Shown here: one piece after another, positions 16,877 to 25,421 of the stretch
Layout: every line of letters starts with the position of its first letter
Position numbering within the stretch: position 1 is the first letter of the stretch
Made by a program: the position numbers and the translations under genes
The notes under the pieces: model-generated
Seen by the model: the letters and a program-made list of their open reading frames with translations, nothing else
Databases searched by the model: none
Told to the model about the DNA's origin: nothing
From: SKLM01 sp964450435
GTDB lineage: Bacteria > Chloroflexota > Anaerolineae > B4-G1
Direction of reading: 5' to 3'
DNA: 64,000 bases
Assembly (NCBI GenBank): GCA_964450435.1
Contig: CAYVCX010000001.1
Coordinates: 1 to 64,000, forward strand

Positions 16877-17629
16877 ATGGAAAAAATCAGGGTCGAGCAA
16901 CTCAGCTTCTACTACGGCGACAATCGGGCCCTGAAGGACATCTCGATTGCCATCAGAGACCGGGAGATCACGGCTCTGATTGGCCCGTCGGGGTGCGGGA
17001 AATCCACGTTCCTGCGGTGCCTGGACCGGATGAACGAGACCATCCCCAACACTCGATTGGAGGGGAAGGTGCTGCTGGATGGGCGCGACGTCTACGCCCC
17101 GGGCACGGACGTGGTGGAACTCCGGCGGCGAGTGGGGATGGTTTTCCAGCGGCCCAACCCTTTCCCTAAGTCGATTTACGATAACGTCGCTTTCGGGCCG
17201 CGCATTCTGGGGCTGGATGGGAATCGAGATCTGGATGAGATTGTGGAGCAGAGCTTGCGCGGGGCTGCCTTGTGGGACGAGGTCGGCGACGACCTGCAGC
17301 AGGATGCCCTGACCCTCTCGCTTGGCGAGCAGCAGCGATTGTGCATCGCCCGGGCCATCGCCGTCAGACCAGAGGTTATCCTGATGGATGAACCCTGTTC
17401 GGCGCTGGACCCCATCGCCACGCTGCGGGTCGAGGATCTGATACGGGAGCTGAAGAAGAACTACTGCATCGTGATCGTGACGCACAATATGCAGCAGGCA
17501 GCGCGGGTATCGGATCGCACCGGTTTCTTCTGGTTGGGGGAGCTCGTGGAGTTCAACGACACGGAGAAGATCTTCACGAATCCGGACCGGAGACGCACCG
17601 AGGATTACATCACGGGGCGGGCGGGGTAG
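16877..17629 (+). CDS. pstB: Phosphate ABC transporter ATPase PstB (variant signature)
   Basis: The 250-residue ATPase has canonical Walker A (GPSGCGKST), Q-loop with Q91 (MVFQRPNPFPKS), Walker B (VILMDEPCSALD) and H-loop (VTHNMQQAARVSD). The ABC signature is LSLGEQQ at residues 147-153 where LSGGQQQ is usual, so one of the glycines contacting the partner's ATP is replaced. The complementary partner may be the Q-loop-deficient PstB-like protein encoded just upstream. The C-terminal RRTEDYITGRAG ending is standard. Confidence 0.9.
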   Translation: MEKIRVEQLSFYYGDNRALKDISIAIRDREITALIGPSGCGKSTFLRCLDRMNETIPNTRLEGKVLLDGRDVYAPGTDVVELRRRVGMVFQRPNPFPKSIYDNVAFGPRILGLDGNRDLDEIVEQSLRGAALWDEVGDDLQQDALTLSLGEQQRLCIARAIAVRPEVILMDEPCSALDPIATLRVEDLIRELKKNYCIVIVTHNMQQAARVSDRTGFFWLGELVEFNDTEKIFTNPDRRRTEDYITGRAG

Positions 17630-17670
17630 CTTCCGGCAGCGTCTTCGAGTTGGACCAAGGGGGAGATGTT

Positions 17671-18363
17671 ATGATTCGCGCGAGCTTCGACAGGGAGCTG
17701 CAGCGGCTGGTGGATCAGGTCCTGGTGCTGGGAAGTATGGTGGAAGAGGCGCTGACGGATTCGGTGGAGGTGTTGAAACAGCAGGACCGCGAGGCCGCCA
17801 GGGATCTGATCGCCCGGGATCGATTGATCAACGAGAAGCGCTACGAGATTGAGGCCGATGCGCTCACGCTTATCGCAACGCAGCAGCCGATGGCCGGGGA
17901 TCTGCGGATGCTGGCTGCTGTGTTGGAGCTGTCGTCGGAGTTGGAGAGGATCGGTGACTACGCCAAGGGGATTGCCAAGATAACCATCATGATCGGCGAG
18001 GAGCCCCTGATGAAGCCGCTTATCGATCTGCCGACGATGGCCTCCAAGGCCTCGGAGATGCTCGATGATGCGCTGGAGGCGTTTTCTCGGCAGGATGCGG
18101 ACGTGGCGCGGGATATCCCCCCTCGGGACGACGAGGTGGACGCTCTGTACGACCAGGTCTACCGAGAGCTGATCGCCCTCATCATGGCGAAGCCCAGAAG
18201 GATAGAACAGGCCAACTACCTGCTGTGGGTGGCTCACAATCTTGAGCGCGCCGCCGATCGAGTGACGAACATCTGTGAGCGGGTCGTCTTCACAGTGACC
18301 GGAGAGCTGACCGAGCTGGACGCCGAGGAAGGCCAAAGGGTCAGCGTCGATGCGTTGGAGTAG
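17671..18363 (+). CDS. phoU: Phosphate transport regulator PhoU (copy 2)
   Basis: The 230-residue protein closely parallels the first PhoU, with ELERIGDYAKGIAKI in repeat one and NLERAADRVTNICERVVF in repeat two. ATG at 17671 has AAGGGGGAG in the right position; an in-frame TTG at 17650 lies before that ribosome site and is unlikely. It ends the second Pst set, 41 bp after pstB. Having one PhoU per transporter suggests that the two importers are regulated separately. Confidence 0.93.
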   Translation: MIRASFDRELQRLVDQVLVLGSMVEEALTDSVEVLKQQDREAARDLIARDRLINEKRYEIEADALTLIATQQPMAGDLRMLAAVLELSSELERIGDYAKGIAKITIMIGEEPLMKPLIDLPTMASKASEMLDDALEAFSRQDADVARDIPPRDDEVDALYDQVYRELIALIMAKPRRIEQANYLLWVAHNLERAADRVTNICERVVFTVTGELTELDAEEGQRVSVDALE

Positions 18364-18399
18364 AGCGCAGAGTCTGGGACCAGACAGAGGAGTGGGGAT

Positions 18400-19197
18400 T
18401 TGGAACCTGAACTGTTGACCATCGCTCTTGCCCAGATGGACGTGCCGCAGGGGTGTCCCGAGGAGAACCTGGCCCGGGCGCGCGGGTTCGCCGCCCAGGC
18501 CCGGGGTGCAGACGCCGATCTGCTCCTGCTGCCGGAGCTCTGGCTTCACGGCTATGATCTGGAACACGCCGAGGAGTGGGCCGCGCCGCTCGGCGAGGGT
18601 GGCTTCGCTGAGATGGCCGAAATGGCCCGCGAGTTCCAGATCCACCTTGTGGGATCGATCTTGGAGCGGCACGGGGGCGGCGTTTCCAACACGGCGGCCC
18701 TGTACGGCCCCAGCGGCGACCTTCTGGGCTCGTACCGCAAGATGCACCTCTTCCGTCTGATGGAGGAGCATCGTTACCTGGCCCCGGGCGAGCACGGGAC
18801 GCTCTGCGACACTCCATGGGGTCCGACGGGGCTGGGCATCTGCTACGATCTGCGCTTCCCCGAGCTCTTTCGCACCATGGCGCTGGCGGGCGCGAAGCTG
18901 TTTGTGATCCCGGCCCAGTGGCCGGTGAAACGCCTCGAAGCCTGGATCCTGTTGGCGCGGGCCCGGGCCACAGAGAATGAGCTCATCGTGGCGGCGTGCA
19001 ACCGGGTGGGAAGGAGCGGAGACGTAGTCTTCCCTGGCCGCTCTATTGTCGTGGATCCATGGGGCAATACCCTGGTGGAGGGGGACGATCAAGAGCGACT
19101 GCTAATCGCCGGGGCGGACTTGCGAGAGATCGAGAAGGCCCGCCGCTACCTCCCGGTGTACGCTGACCGTCGGCCGGCAGCCTACGTCGTGAAGTGA
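18400..19197 (+). CDS. Carbon-nitrogen hydrolase (nitrilase superfamily)
   Basis: A 265-residue amidohydrolase with the complete catalytic triad: E46 (LLLLPELWLHG), K114 (GSYRKMHLF) and C148 (GLGICYDLRFPELF). The C-terminal region retains the usual GRSIVVDPWG strand. This arrangement fits omega-amidase or Nit-type enzymes that hydrolyse small amides, such as alpha-ketoglutaramate or deaminated glutathione; the sequence alone does not decide. TTG at 18400 follows GGAGTGGGGA. It starts 36 bp after phoU but has no clear functional link to phosphate. Confidence 0.85.
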   Translation: MEPELLTIALAQMDVPQGCPEENLARARGFAAQARGADADLLLLPELWLHGYDLEHAEEWAAPLGEGGFAEMAEMAREFQIHLVGSILERHGGGVSNTAALYGPSGDLLGSYRKMHLFRLMEEHRYLAPGEHGTLCDTPWGPTGLGICYDLRFPELFRTMALAGAKLFVIPAQWPVKRLEAWILLARARATENELIVAACNRVGRSGDVVFPGRSIVVDPWGNTLVEGDDQERLLIAGADLREIEKARRYLPVYADRRPAAYVVK

Positions 19198-19213
19198 GGA
19201 CAACGACATCGTT

Positions 19214-20044
19214 GTGAGCTACCAAGCCATCCTTGAGCGGGCGACAGTCATCGCCCACGAAGCGGGCCGTGTTGTAGCCCGCGACTTCCCCCGTGGGGCC
19301 ATGGACGAGGTCGGCTTCAAGGGGGCGGTGAACCCGGTAACAGAGACGGACACGGCGGCTGAGGACGTGATACGGGGTCGTCTGCAGGAGTTCTTTCCCA
19401 GCCACCGAATCCTGGCCGAGGAGAGGGGTGGGGACGAGTGGCAGAGGCCCGGCGCGCCGATCTGGCTGATCGATCCTCTGGACGGAACGAACAACTTCGC
19501 TCATGGCTTTCCCCACGTCGGGGTTTCGCTGGCCCTGCTGGAAGAACAGCAGCCCGTGGTGGGGGTGATTCACGACCCGCTGCGAGATGAGACTTTCGTC
19601 GCGACGGCCGGTGGAGGAGCGACCCTCAATGGCGAGGCGATTCACGTCACGAAGGTCGACGAGTTGGCGGAGGCGTTTCTGGCGACGGGATTCCCCTACG
19701 ATCGGCGCACGGCGCTGGACAACAATGTGGAACGTTTGGACCATTTTCTCCGGAGGAGCCAGGGTGTACGGCGTGCTGGGGCAGCCGTGCTGGACCTGTC
19801 GTACGTCGCCTGTGGACGGTTCGACGGCTTCTGGGAGATTCGCCTCCATCCTTGGGACGTGGCAGCCGGCGTTCTCATCGTACGGGAGGCTGGCGGAGAG
19901 GCGACGAACTTCGCAGGCGGTCGCGAGTGCGTCTCGGGCCAGCGTATCCTGGCATCCAACGGGCGCATCCACGAGCAAATGCTTCAGGTGATTGAGAAGG
20001 GCGCCGATGCGCCCCTGCCGGAGGCGACGGAAGCGTGGGGATGA
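19214..20044 (+). CDS. Inositol-1-monophosphatase family protein
   Basis: Mg-dependent, Li-sensitive-type phosphomonoesterase of 276 residues. Metal ligands are visible: E70 (LAEERGG), D87 and D90 (WLIDPLDGTNNFAHGFP) and the aspartate of HPWDVAAG. Substrates in this family include inositol monophosphate, fructose 1,6-bisphosphate, histidinol phosphate and 3'-phosphoadenosine phosphate; the sequence cannot choose among them. GTG at 19214 lies 16 bp after the nitrilase stop, so the two are probably co-transcribed. Confidence 0.9.
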   Translation: MSYQAILERATVIAHEAGRVVARDFPRGAMDEVGFKGAVNPVTETDTAAEDVIRGRLQEFFPSHRILAEERGGDEWQRPGAPIWLIDPLDGTNNFAHGFPHVGVSLALLEEQQPVVGVIHDPLRDETFVATAGGGATLNGEAIHVTKVDELAEAFLATGFPYDRRTALDNNVERLDHFLRRSQGVRRAGAAVLDLSYVACGRFDGFWEIRLHPWDVAAGVLIVREAGGEATNFAGGRECVSGQRILASNGRIHEQMLQVIEKGADAPLPEATEAWG

Positions 20045-20238
20045 GGTCCCCACAGAACCTGCCGCGATCGCCCTCATTTGACAACCTTAAGGGACGCTGA
20101 GAGCCGCTGGAGGGCGAGGATCTGCCGGCTAGAGCGGCCTGTCTTGCCACGGGGCGGCCCCGCAGTCGCGGCCAGACGGCGCAAGATGAACGCTGCCTCA
20201 CTGGCGCAAATCGCAAAACCATGGCAGAATATGTAGTT

Positions 20239-20254
20239 GGAGCCACGTGGCTCC
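20239..20254. repeat. 16-bp perfect palindrome
   Basis: GGAGCCACGTGGCTCC is fully self-complementary and is followed by ACGTTTT. It can form a six-pair hairpin with an ACGT loop, so it could be a weak terminator for the upstream genes or a protein-binding site. Confidence 0.4.
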
Positions 20255-20382
20255 ACGTTTTGTGTATAGGCTTCGAGGCAGGCGTCGCATCAGTGGGCCC
20301 GGGTATGGGCAAGGCCTGGGGCGCCGGGCTGAGGCCGAGAGCTGCGGTTTGACGAGCTGTCGTGCAATCCGTCTGACGATCC

Positions 20383-20482
20383 NNNNNNNNNNNNNNNNNN
20401 NNNNNNNNNNNNNNNNNNNNNNNNNNNNNNNNNNNNNNNNNNNNNNNNNNNNNNNNNNNNNNNNNNNNNNNNNNNNNNNNNN
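20383..20482. other. Assembly gap of 100 N
   Basis: Exactly 100 unknown bases separate two contig ends. The round number is the usual placeholder for a gap of unknown size. Flanks read GACGATCC before and GATCCCGG after. Confidence 0.98.
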
Positions 20483-20696
20483 GATCCCGGAAGACCGGTT
20501 GTGGATCTGCTGAGTCTGGCAGTTGACCACCTGGTGCCCAGGGCACAGCAGGGTCTGACGGGCGGGAGCTCGGGTTGTGCGGAGACGAGCGGATCGACAG
20601 AGCCCACCGAATCGGAGAGATCACACAGAGCAGCCGCCACACGACAGACAAGACAGACAAGATAGGTTTAGTCGGCAAGTAAGGAGAGGATACACT

Positions 20697-21269
20697 ATGG
20701 CGAGTTTGACGGAGATTCGTTGGCACGGACGGGGGGGGCAGGGTGTGGTCACGGCCGGCAAGCTGCTGGCCGAGACGGCCCTCGGCATCGACCAGTACTT
20801 CCAGGCTTTCCCGGATTACGGCCCGGAGCGCATGGGCGCGCCAATCCGTGCATTCACGCGGTTGAGCGACGAGCCCATCAACATCCACTCACAGATTCAG
20901 GAGCCGAACGTGGTGCTGGTGCTCGACCCCACGCTGCTGGGCACAGTGGCGGTGACGGAGGGCCTGGTCGAGGACGGCACGTTGCTGGTTAACAGCTCCC
21001 TGGATCCCGAGGAGGTACGCGATATCACGGGCTTCCAGACAGGGAAGGTGTGCACCGTCGACGCCAGCCACATTGCCATCGAGGAGATGGGACGGGAGAT
21101 CACGAACACGCCGATGCTCGGTGCGCTTGTCGAGGTCACGGGCCTGATCAAGATGGAGGCCTTGAAGAAGGAGCTGCGGGCCTGGTTTGGCAACAAGATC
21201 TCTGAGGAAGCGATTCAGGCCAACATCCGCGCTATGACGCGCGCGGCCGAAGAGGTGAAAGTAGGGTAG
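20697..21269 (+). CDS. porG: 2-oxoacid:ferredoxin oxidoreductase, gamma subunit
   Basis: The gamma subunit (190 residues) of a four-subunit pyruvate or related 2-oxoacid:ferredoxin oxidoreductase, which converts a 2-oxoacid plus CoA to acyl-CoA, CO2 and reduced ferredoxin. The N-terminal IRWHGRGGQGVVTAGKLLAE and FQAFPDYGPERMGAPI blocks are characteristic. ATG at 20697 has AAGGAGAGG upstream. First gene of the GDAB operon; its promoter region is partly unknown because of the gap 214 bp upstream. Confidence 0.93.
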   Translation: MASLTEIRWHGRGGQGVVTAGKLLAETALGIDQYFQAFPDYGPERMGAPIRAFTRLSDEPINIHSQIQEPNVVLVLDPTLLGTVAVTEGLVEDGTLLVNSSLDPEEVRDITGFQTGKVCTVDASHIAIEEMGREITNTPMLGALVEVTGLIKMEALKKELRAWFGNKISEEAIQANIRAMTRAAEEVKVG

Positions 21270-21356
21270 CAGCAGTGAATTCGAGATTGCGGGATCCGGG
21301 GTGCAGCCGGATCGGCAGTCTTTCGTTTGGATCACGAATCTGAAGGAGTATATGTT

Positions 21357-21722
21357 ATGTCAGAGTTGAAGGGATGGAAGGACATTCCCATCGGGGGGAT
21401 GATTCTGGAGGCCGGTAACTCGGTGGACTACGACACCGGCGACTGGAGGGCGTTCCGACCGGTGTTCGGTGAGGCCGAATGCATCAATTGTTTCCAGTGC
21501 TGGCTCAACTGCCCCGACTCCAGCATCTTGGTGGACGCCGAGAACGAGGAGATGGTGGGCTTCGATCTCGTGCACTGCAAAGGCTGCGGTATCTGTGCCG
21601 AGGTATGCCCGGTCAACACCAGGGTGAGGAAGAAGGCCGACGGGGAGTTGGAAAGGAACGATGCCCGCCTGTGCATTCGGATGCTTGAGGAAGGGAAGGT
21701 ACAGGAGGCAGATAATGGCTAG
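21357..21722 (+). CDS. porD: 2-oxoacid:ferredoxin oxidoreductase, delta (ferredoxin) subunit
   Basis: A 121-residue iron-sulfur subunit with two complete 4Fe-4S motifs: CINCFQCWLNCP near residue 42 and CKGCGICAEVCP near residue 73. It carries electrons from the TPP/CoA site to external ferredoxin. ATG at 21357 follows AAGGAG; the next gene starts eight bases before its end. Confidence 0.94.
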   Translation: MSELKGWKDIPIGGMILEAGNSVDYDTGDWRAFRPVFGEAECINCFQCWLNCPDSSILVDAENEEMVGFDLVHCKGCGICAEVCPVNTRVRKKADGELERNDARLCIRMLEEGKVQEADNG

Positions 21723-22899
21723 GTTTGAGGCATTGGATGGAAACGCAGCTGTCTCCAACGCGATGCGGCAGATCAACCCGGACGTGGTGGCCGCGTATCC
21801 GATCACACCCCAGACGTCTACCGTGCAGACCTTCTCGGAGTTTGTCGCGGATGGGTTGGTGGACACCGAGTTCGTGACGGTGGAGAGCGAGCACAGCGCG
21901 ATGAGCGCCTGTGTAGGCGCCTCGGCGGCCGGCGCGCGGGTGATGACGGCCACGGCGGCCAACGGGCTGGCTCTGATGTGGGAGATCGTGTACATCGCCG
22001 CCTCGAACCGCTGTCCCATCGTGATGAGCCTGGTCAACCGGGCTCTCTCGGCGCCGATCAACATCCACTGCGACCACTCCGACGTGATGGGGATGCGAGA
22101 CAGCGGTTGGATCATCCTGATGTCGGAGAACGGGCAGGAGGCATACGACAACGTTATCCAGGCCGTTCGCATCGGGGAGCACCCGGACGTTCTGCTGCCG
22201 GTGGCGGTGTGCCAGGATGGGTTCATTACCAGCCATGCGCTGGAACGGGTGGAGCTCCTCGAAGACGAGGAGGTGCAGGATTTCATCGGCACCTACGCAC
22301 CCCAGTGGGCGCTGCTCGATCTGGAGAATCCCAAGACGCACGGACCGCTGGACTTCTATGATTACTACTACGAGCACAAGCGCCAGCAGGTCGAGGCGAT
22401 GGAGAACGCACACGGCGTGATCGCAGAGGTCGCCGGGGAGTTCGGCGAGAAGTTCGGCCGCAACTATGGTTACCTTGACGAGTACCGGATGGACGACGCC
22501 GAGGTGGCGGTCGTGGCTGCCAACTCGACGGCAGGCACGGCACGGACGGCGGTGGACAACCTGCGAGACGAGGGTCTGAAGGCGGGGCTGCTCAAACTGC
22601 GCGTCTTCCGGCCGTTCCCGGCCCAGGAGCTGGCCGAGGCCCTGGGCGACGTGGAAGCGATTGCGGTCATGGATCGCTCGATCTCCTTCGGCTCAATGGG
22701 CAATGCTGGTCCTCTCTATTCGGAGCTGGCGGCTGCCCTGGCGCTTCAGGGCGTCAATGTCCCTATCGCCGACTATGTCTACGGTCTGGGCGGCCGAGAC
22801 ATCCGCCCCGCAGAGATTGAGGACGTCTACCGACAAGCGTTTGAGATGGCCAGGACAGGTGAATCGCGCGGGGTCACCTACCTGGGCGTGCGGGAGTAA
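21715..22899 (+). CDS. porA: 2-oxoacid:ferredoxin oxidoreductase, alpha subunit
   Basis: The 394-residue alpha subunit supplies the pyrimidine-binding part of the thiamine diphosphate site. AAYPITPQTSTVQTFSEF at the N-terminus and the E-H pair in TVESEHSAMSACVGA are family hallmarks; SFGSMGNAGPLYSELA lies in the C-terminal third. ATG at 21715 overlaps porD by eight bases. Composition and order (G-D-A-B) match archaeal and anaerobic bacterial pyruvate or 2-oxoisovalerate enzymes. Confidence 0.93.
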   Translation: MARFEALDGNAAVSNAMRQINPDVVAAYPITPQTSTVQTFSEFVADGLVDTEFVTVESEHSAMSACVGASAAGARVMTATAANGLALMWEIVYIAASNRCPIVMSLVNRALSAPINIHCDHSDVMGMRDSGWIILMSENGQEAYDNVIQAVRIGEHPDVLLPVAVCQDGFITSHALERVELLEDEEVQDFIGTYAPQWALLDLENPKTHGPLDFYDYYYEHKRQQVEAMENAHGVIAEVAGEFGEKFGRNYGYLDEYRMDDAEVAVVAANSTAGTARTAVDNLRDEGLKAGLLKLRVFRPFPAQELAEALGDVEAIAVMDRSISFGSMGNAGPLYSELAAALALQGVNVPIADYVYGLGGRDIRPAEIEDVYRQAFEMARTGESRGVTYLGVRE

Positions 22900-22909
22900 G
22901 GAGTACACT

Positions 22910-23845
22910 ATGGCAACGAGATTAGCACCTAAGGAGTTGGCGAAGCAACCAGAGCGCCTGGCCCCGGGGCACCGTCTGTGCGCGGGCTGCGGTGCCTCTA
23001 TTGTTGTACGGCAGATGCTGGCGGCCATTGATGATCCCGTGGTTCTCTCGAACGCCACCGGGTGTCTTGAGGTGGCGACCACCATCTACCCGTATACGTC
23101 CTGGCGGGTGCCGTGGATTCACAATGCGTTTGAGAACTCGGCATCGACCATGAGCGGCGTCGAGGCGGCGTACCGAAGCCTGGTCCGCCAGGGGAAGATG
23201 GAGGAGAAAAACGTCAAGTTCCTCGCCTTCGGCGGCGACGGGGGTACGTACGACATCGGGCTGCAGGCGCTGTCGGGCGCGGTGGAGCGCGGACATCAGT
23301 TCCTCTACGTGTGCTACGACAACGGTGCCTATATGAACACGGGCATTCAGCGCTCCAGCGCGACCCCCTTCGGCGCGCACACCACCACCTCGCCAGCCGG
23401 CACGAAGATCCAGGGCAAGCAGCAGTTCCGCAAGGATCTGACCCGGATCATGGCTGCCCACGACATCCCCTACGTGGCGCAGGCGGCTCCAAGCAAGTGG
23501 CGTGACCTGATGGAGAAGACGCGGAAGGCAGTCAACTGCGGCGGGCCGGCGTTCATGAACGTCCTTTCCTCGTGCAACCGCGGCTGGCGGCACGCGACCG
23601 AGGAGACGGTGGAGATCACTCAACTGGGAGTGGACACCTGCTACTGGCCGCTGTACGAGGTCGAAAACGGGGAGTGGAAGCTAACCTACAAGCCGCGCGA
23701 GAAGCTGCCGATTGAGAAGTGGTTGAAGCGGCAGGGCCGATTCCGCCACCTCTTCAAGCCGCAGAACCGGCACCTGATCGACGAGATGCAAAAGGAGATC
23801 GATCGGCGCTGGGAGGAGCTGCTGGAACGCTGCGGCGAGGCGTAA
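22910..23845 (+). CDS. porB: 2-oxoacid:ferredoxin oxidoreductase, beta subunit
   Basis: The 311-residue beta subunit binds thiamine diphosphate (GGDGGTYDIGLQALSGA, then CYDNGAYMNTGIQRS) and a proximal 4Fe-4S cluster through CAGCGA near residue 25 and further cysteines. The length and the C-terminal extension suggest a pyruvate-type (PorB) enzyme, but substrate specificity cannot be read directly. ATG at 22910 follows AAGGAG, ten bases after porA. The operon ends at the terminator 24 bp beyond its stop. Confidence 0.94.
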   Translation: MATRLAPKELAKQPERLAPGHRLCAGCGASIVVRQMLAAIDDPVVLSNATGCLEVATTIYPYTSWRVPWIHNAFENSASTMSGVEAAYRSLVRQGKMEEKNVKFLAFGGDGGTYDIGLQALSGAVERGHQFLYVCYDNGAYMNTGIQRSSATPFGAHTTTSPAGTKIQGKQQFRKDLTRIMAAHDIPYVAQAAPSKWRDLMEKTRKAVNCGGPAFMNVLSSCNRGWRHATEETVEITQLGVDTCYWPLYEVENGEWKLTYKPREKLPIEKWLKRQGRFRHLFKPQNRHLIDEMQKEIDRRWEELLERCGEA

Positions 23846-23868
23846 CCGCTGATTCTTGAGCTCACACT

Positions 23869-23904
23869 GCCCCGTGGCGGTCCAACGCCACGGGGCGCTT
23901 TTTT
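23869..23904 (+). terminator. Strong intrinsic terminator of the por operon
   Basis: GCCCCGTGGCG (23869-23879) pairs perfectly with CGCCACGGGGC (23886-23896) around a six-base loop, followed by GC and six T (23899-23904). Confidence 0.93.
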
Positions 23905-23929
23905 CTGTGACGATGAGGACCGCAACCCT

Positions 23930-25306
23930 TTGAGCAGCGAACAACCCTCGCAGAACACCCATTCCGGCGAACGACTGCCGATGCGCTGCGTGGTCAGCAC
24001 GTGGTGGCCCCTGGCGTTGAGCTGGCTGCTGATGGCCGCCGAGGCACCGGCGTTGAGTGCCGTCGTGGCGCGGCTGGACAACCCGGACATAAACCTGGCC
24101 GCCTTCGGAGGAGTGGTCTATCCCCTGGCGTTGATCATCGAGGCCCCCGTGATGATGCTGCTCTCGGCCTCCACGGCCTTGAGCAGGGACTGGGATTCCT
24201 ACCGCAAACTGAGGCGGTTTATGATGTGGATGGGGGCAGTCCTCACCGCCTTGCACGCCCTGGTGGCCTTCACCCCGCTCTATGATGTGGTGGTGGTGGA
24301 GCTTATTCGCCCCCCTGTAGAGATCGTCGAACCGGCTCGTATTGGGTTGATGGTCACGGTGCCGTGGACCTGGGCCATCGGATACCGGCGCTTCAAGCAG
24401 GGCGTCTTGATCCGCTTTGGTCACTCACGGGCGGTGGGCCTGGGCTCCCTGGTCCGACTCACTGCAAACGGGACGGTGTTGGCGGCAGGCTATCTCGCGG
24501 GCACGGTCTCCGGGGTCGTGGTGGCGGCCGCCGCTCTGGTCGCGGGGGTGACGTGCGAGGCGGTCTTCGCCGGTCTTCGGGCGCGGAGGGTCATTCAGCG
24601 TGACTTGAAGAAGGCTCCACCAGTCGAGGATCCTCTTACGTTCCCCTCGTTCGTCGACTTCTACGTGCCGCTGGCGATGACCTCACTCCTCGGCCTTCTG
24701 GCAGAGCCGCTGAAAAGCGCGGCGCTCAGCCGGTTGCCGAGGGCGTTGGACTCGTTGGCGGTCTGGTCGGTCGTCAACGGGCTGGTCTTCTTGTTTCGGA
24801 GCTTCGGGATGGCGTGCAACGAGGTGACCATCGCACTGCTGGACGAGCCGCGCTCGTTTCGGACTCTGCAGCGTTTCATCACCATCCTGACCGCTGTGGT
24901 GACCGCCCTGCTGCTCATCGTGGCTGCGACGCCCCTGGCGATGGTCTGGTTCGGGAATGTGACCGGACTGCGTCCAGAATTGGCGCAGTTCTCGCGCCGC
25001 GCGCTGTGGGTTGCGCTACTGATGCCCGGCCTTACCGTGCTACAGAGCTGGTACCAGGGGCTGATCGTGCACAGCCGACGCACGCGAGGCGTGACGGAGG
25101 CCGTGGCTGTCTATCTGCTGGTGAGTGTCATCGTTCTCGTGGGTGGCATGGTGTGGGGCCGCATCGCGGGCCTGTACGTGGGGCTGGCGGCGCTCAGTGT
25201 GGGCAGGTTGGCGCAGGCAGCCTGGCTGTGGTACCGCAGCCGCCCGGCAGTGGAGACGGTGGAGACGCGCGACGCCGACCGCGGCGCCGCGCCCCAGAGC
25301 TGCTGA
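23930..25306 (+). CDS. Multi-pass membrane transporter, MOP/MATE-like
   Basis: A 458-residue protein with about 11-12 hydrophobic segments and a soluble tail. Motifs such as PLALSWLLMAAEAPALSAVV and AFGGVVYPLALIIEAPVMM, with two similar halves of membrane helices, resemble the MOP exporter superfamily (MATE, Wzx, ANK-like). I favour an ANK-like branch, but this is only an impression. The substrate cannot be inferred. TTG at 23930 is the first start after the terminator; ATG at residue 18 is an alternative. It stands alone between por and a convergent gene. Confidence 0.55.
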   Translation: MSSEQPSQNTHSGERLPMRCVVSTWWPLALSWLLMAAEAPALSAVVARLDNPDINLAAFGGVVYPLALIIEAPVMMLLSASTALSRDWDSYRKLRRFMMWMGAVLTALHALVAFTPLYDVVVVELIRPPVEIVEPARIGLMVTVPWTWAIGYRRFKQGVLIRFGHSRAVGLGSLVRLTANGTVLAAGYLAGTVSGVVVAAAALVAGVTCEAVFAGLRARRVIQRDLKKAPPVEDPLTFPSFVDFYVPLAMTSLLGLLAEPLKSAALSRLPRALDSLAVWSVVNGLVFLFRSFGMACNEVTIALLDEPRSFRTLQRFITILTAVVTALLLIVAATPLAMVWFGNVTGLRPELAQFSRRALWVALLMPGLTVLQSWYQGLIVHSRRTRGVTEAVAVYLLVSVIVLVGGMVWGRIAGLYVGLAALSVGRLAQAAWLWYRSRPAVETVETRDADRGAAPQSC

Positions 25307-25421
25307 CCTGACGTTGTTCTCCGTTCCTTCCGTCCCTGGCTCGATCCGGAAGTCCCTTCCGGGCTCAGGAGTCGCTGCCACGCCCGGGTAGAGGAACGAG
25401 CGGAACGATGGCGCCTCGGGT

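Larger units (their letters stand above)
20045..20696. other. Intergenic region with assembly gap; no gene seen
   Basis: No frame here shows family features. It contains a 16-bp palindrome (20239-20254), the N gap, and, just before porG, a short direct repeat (GACAGACAA twice, about 20645-20660). The true length between the flanking genes is unknown because of the gap. Confidence 0.6.

Noticed and set aside
18400..20044. Nitrilase and inositol phosphatase as part of the phosphate regulon
   Set aside because: They follow phoU closely but there is no Pho box of their own and no functional link that the sequence proves.
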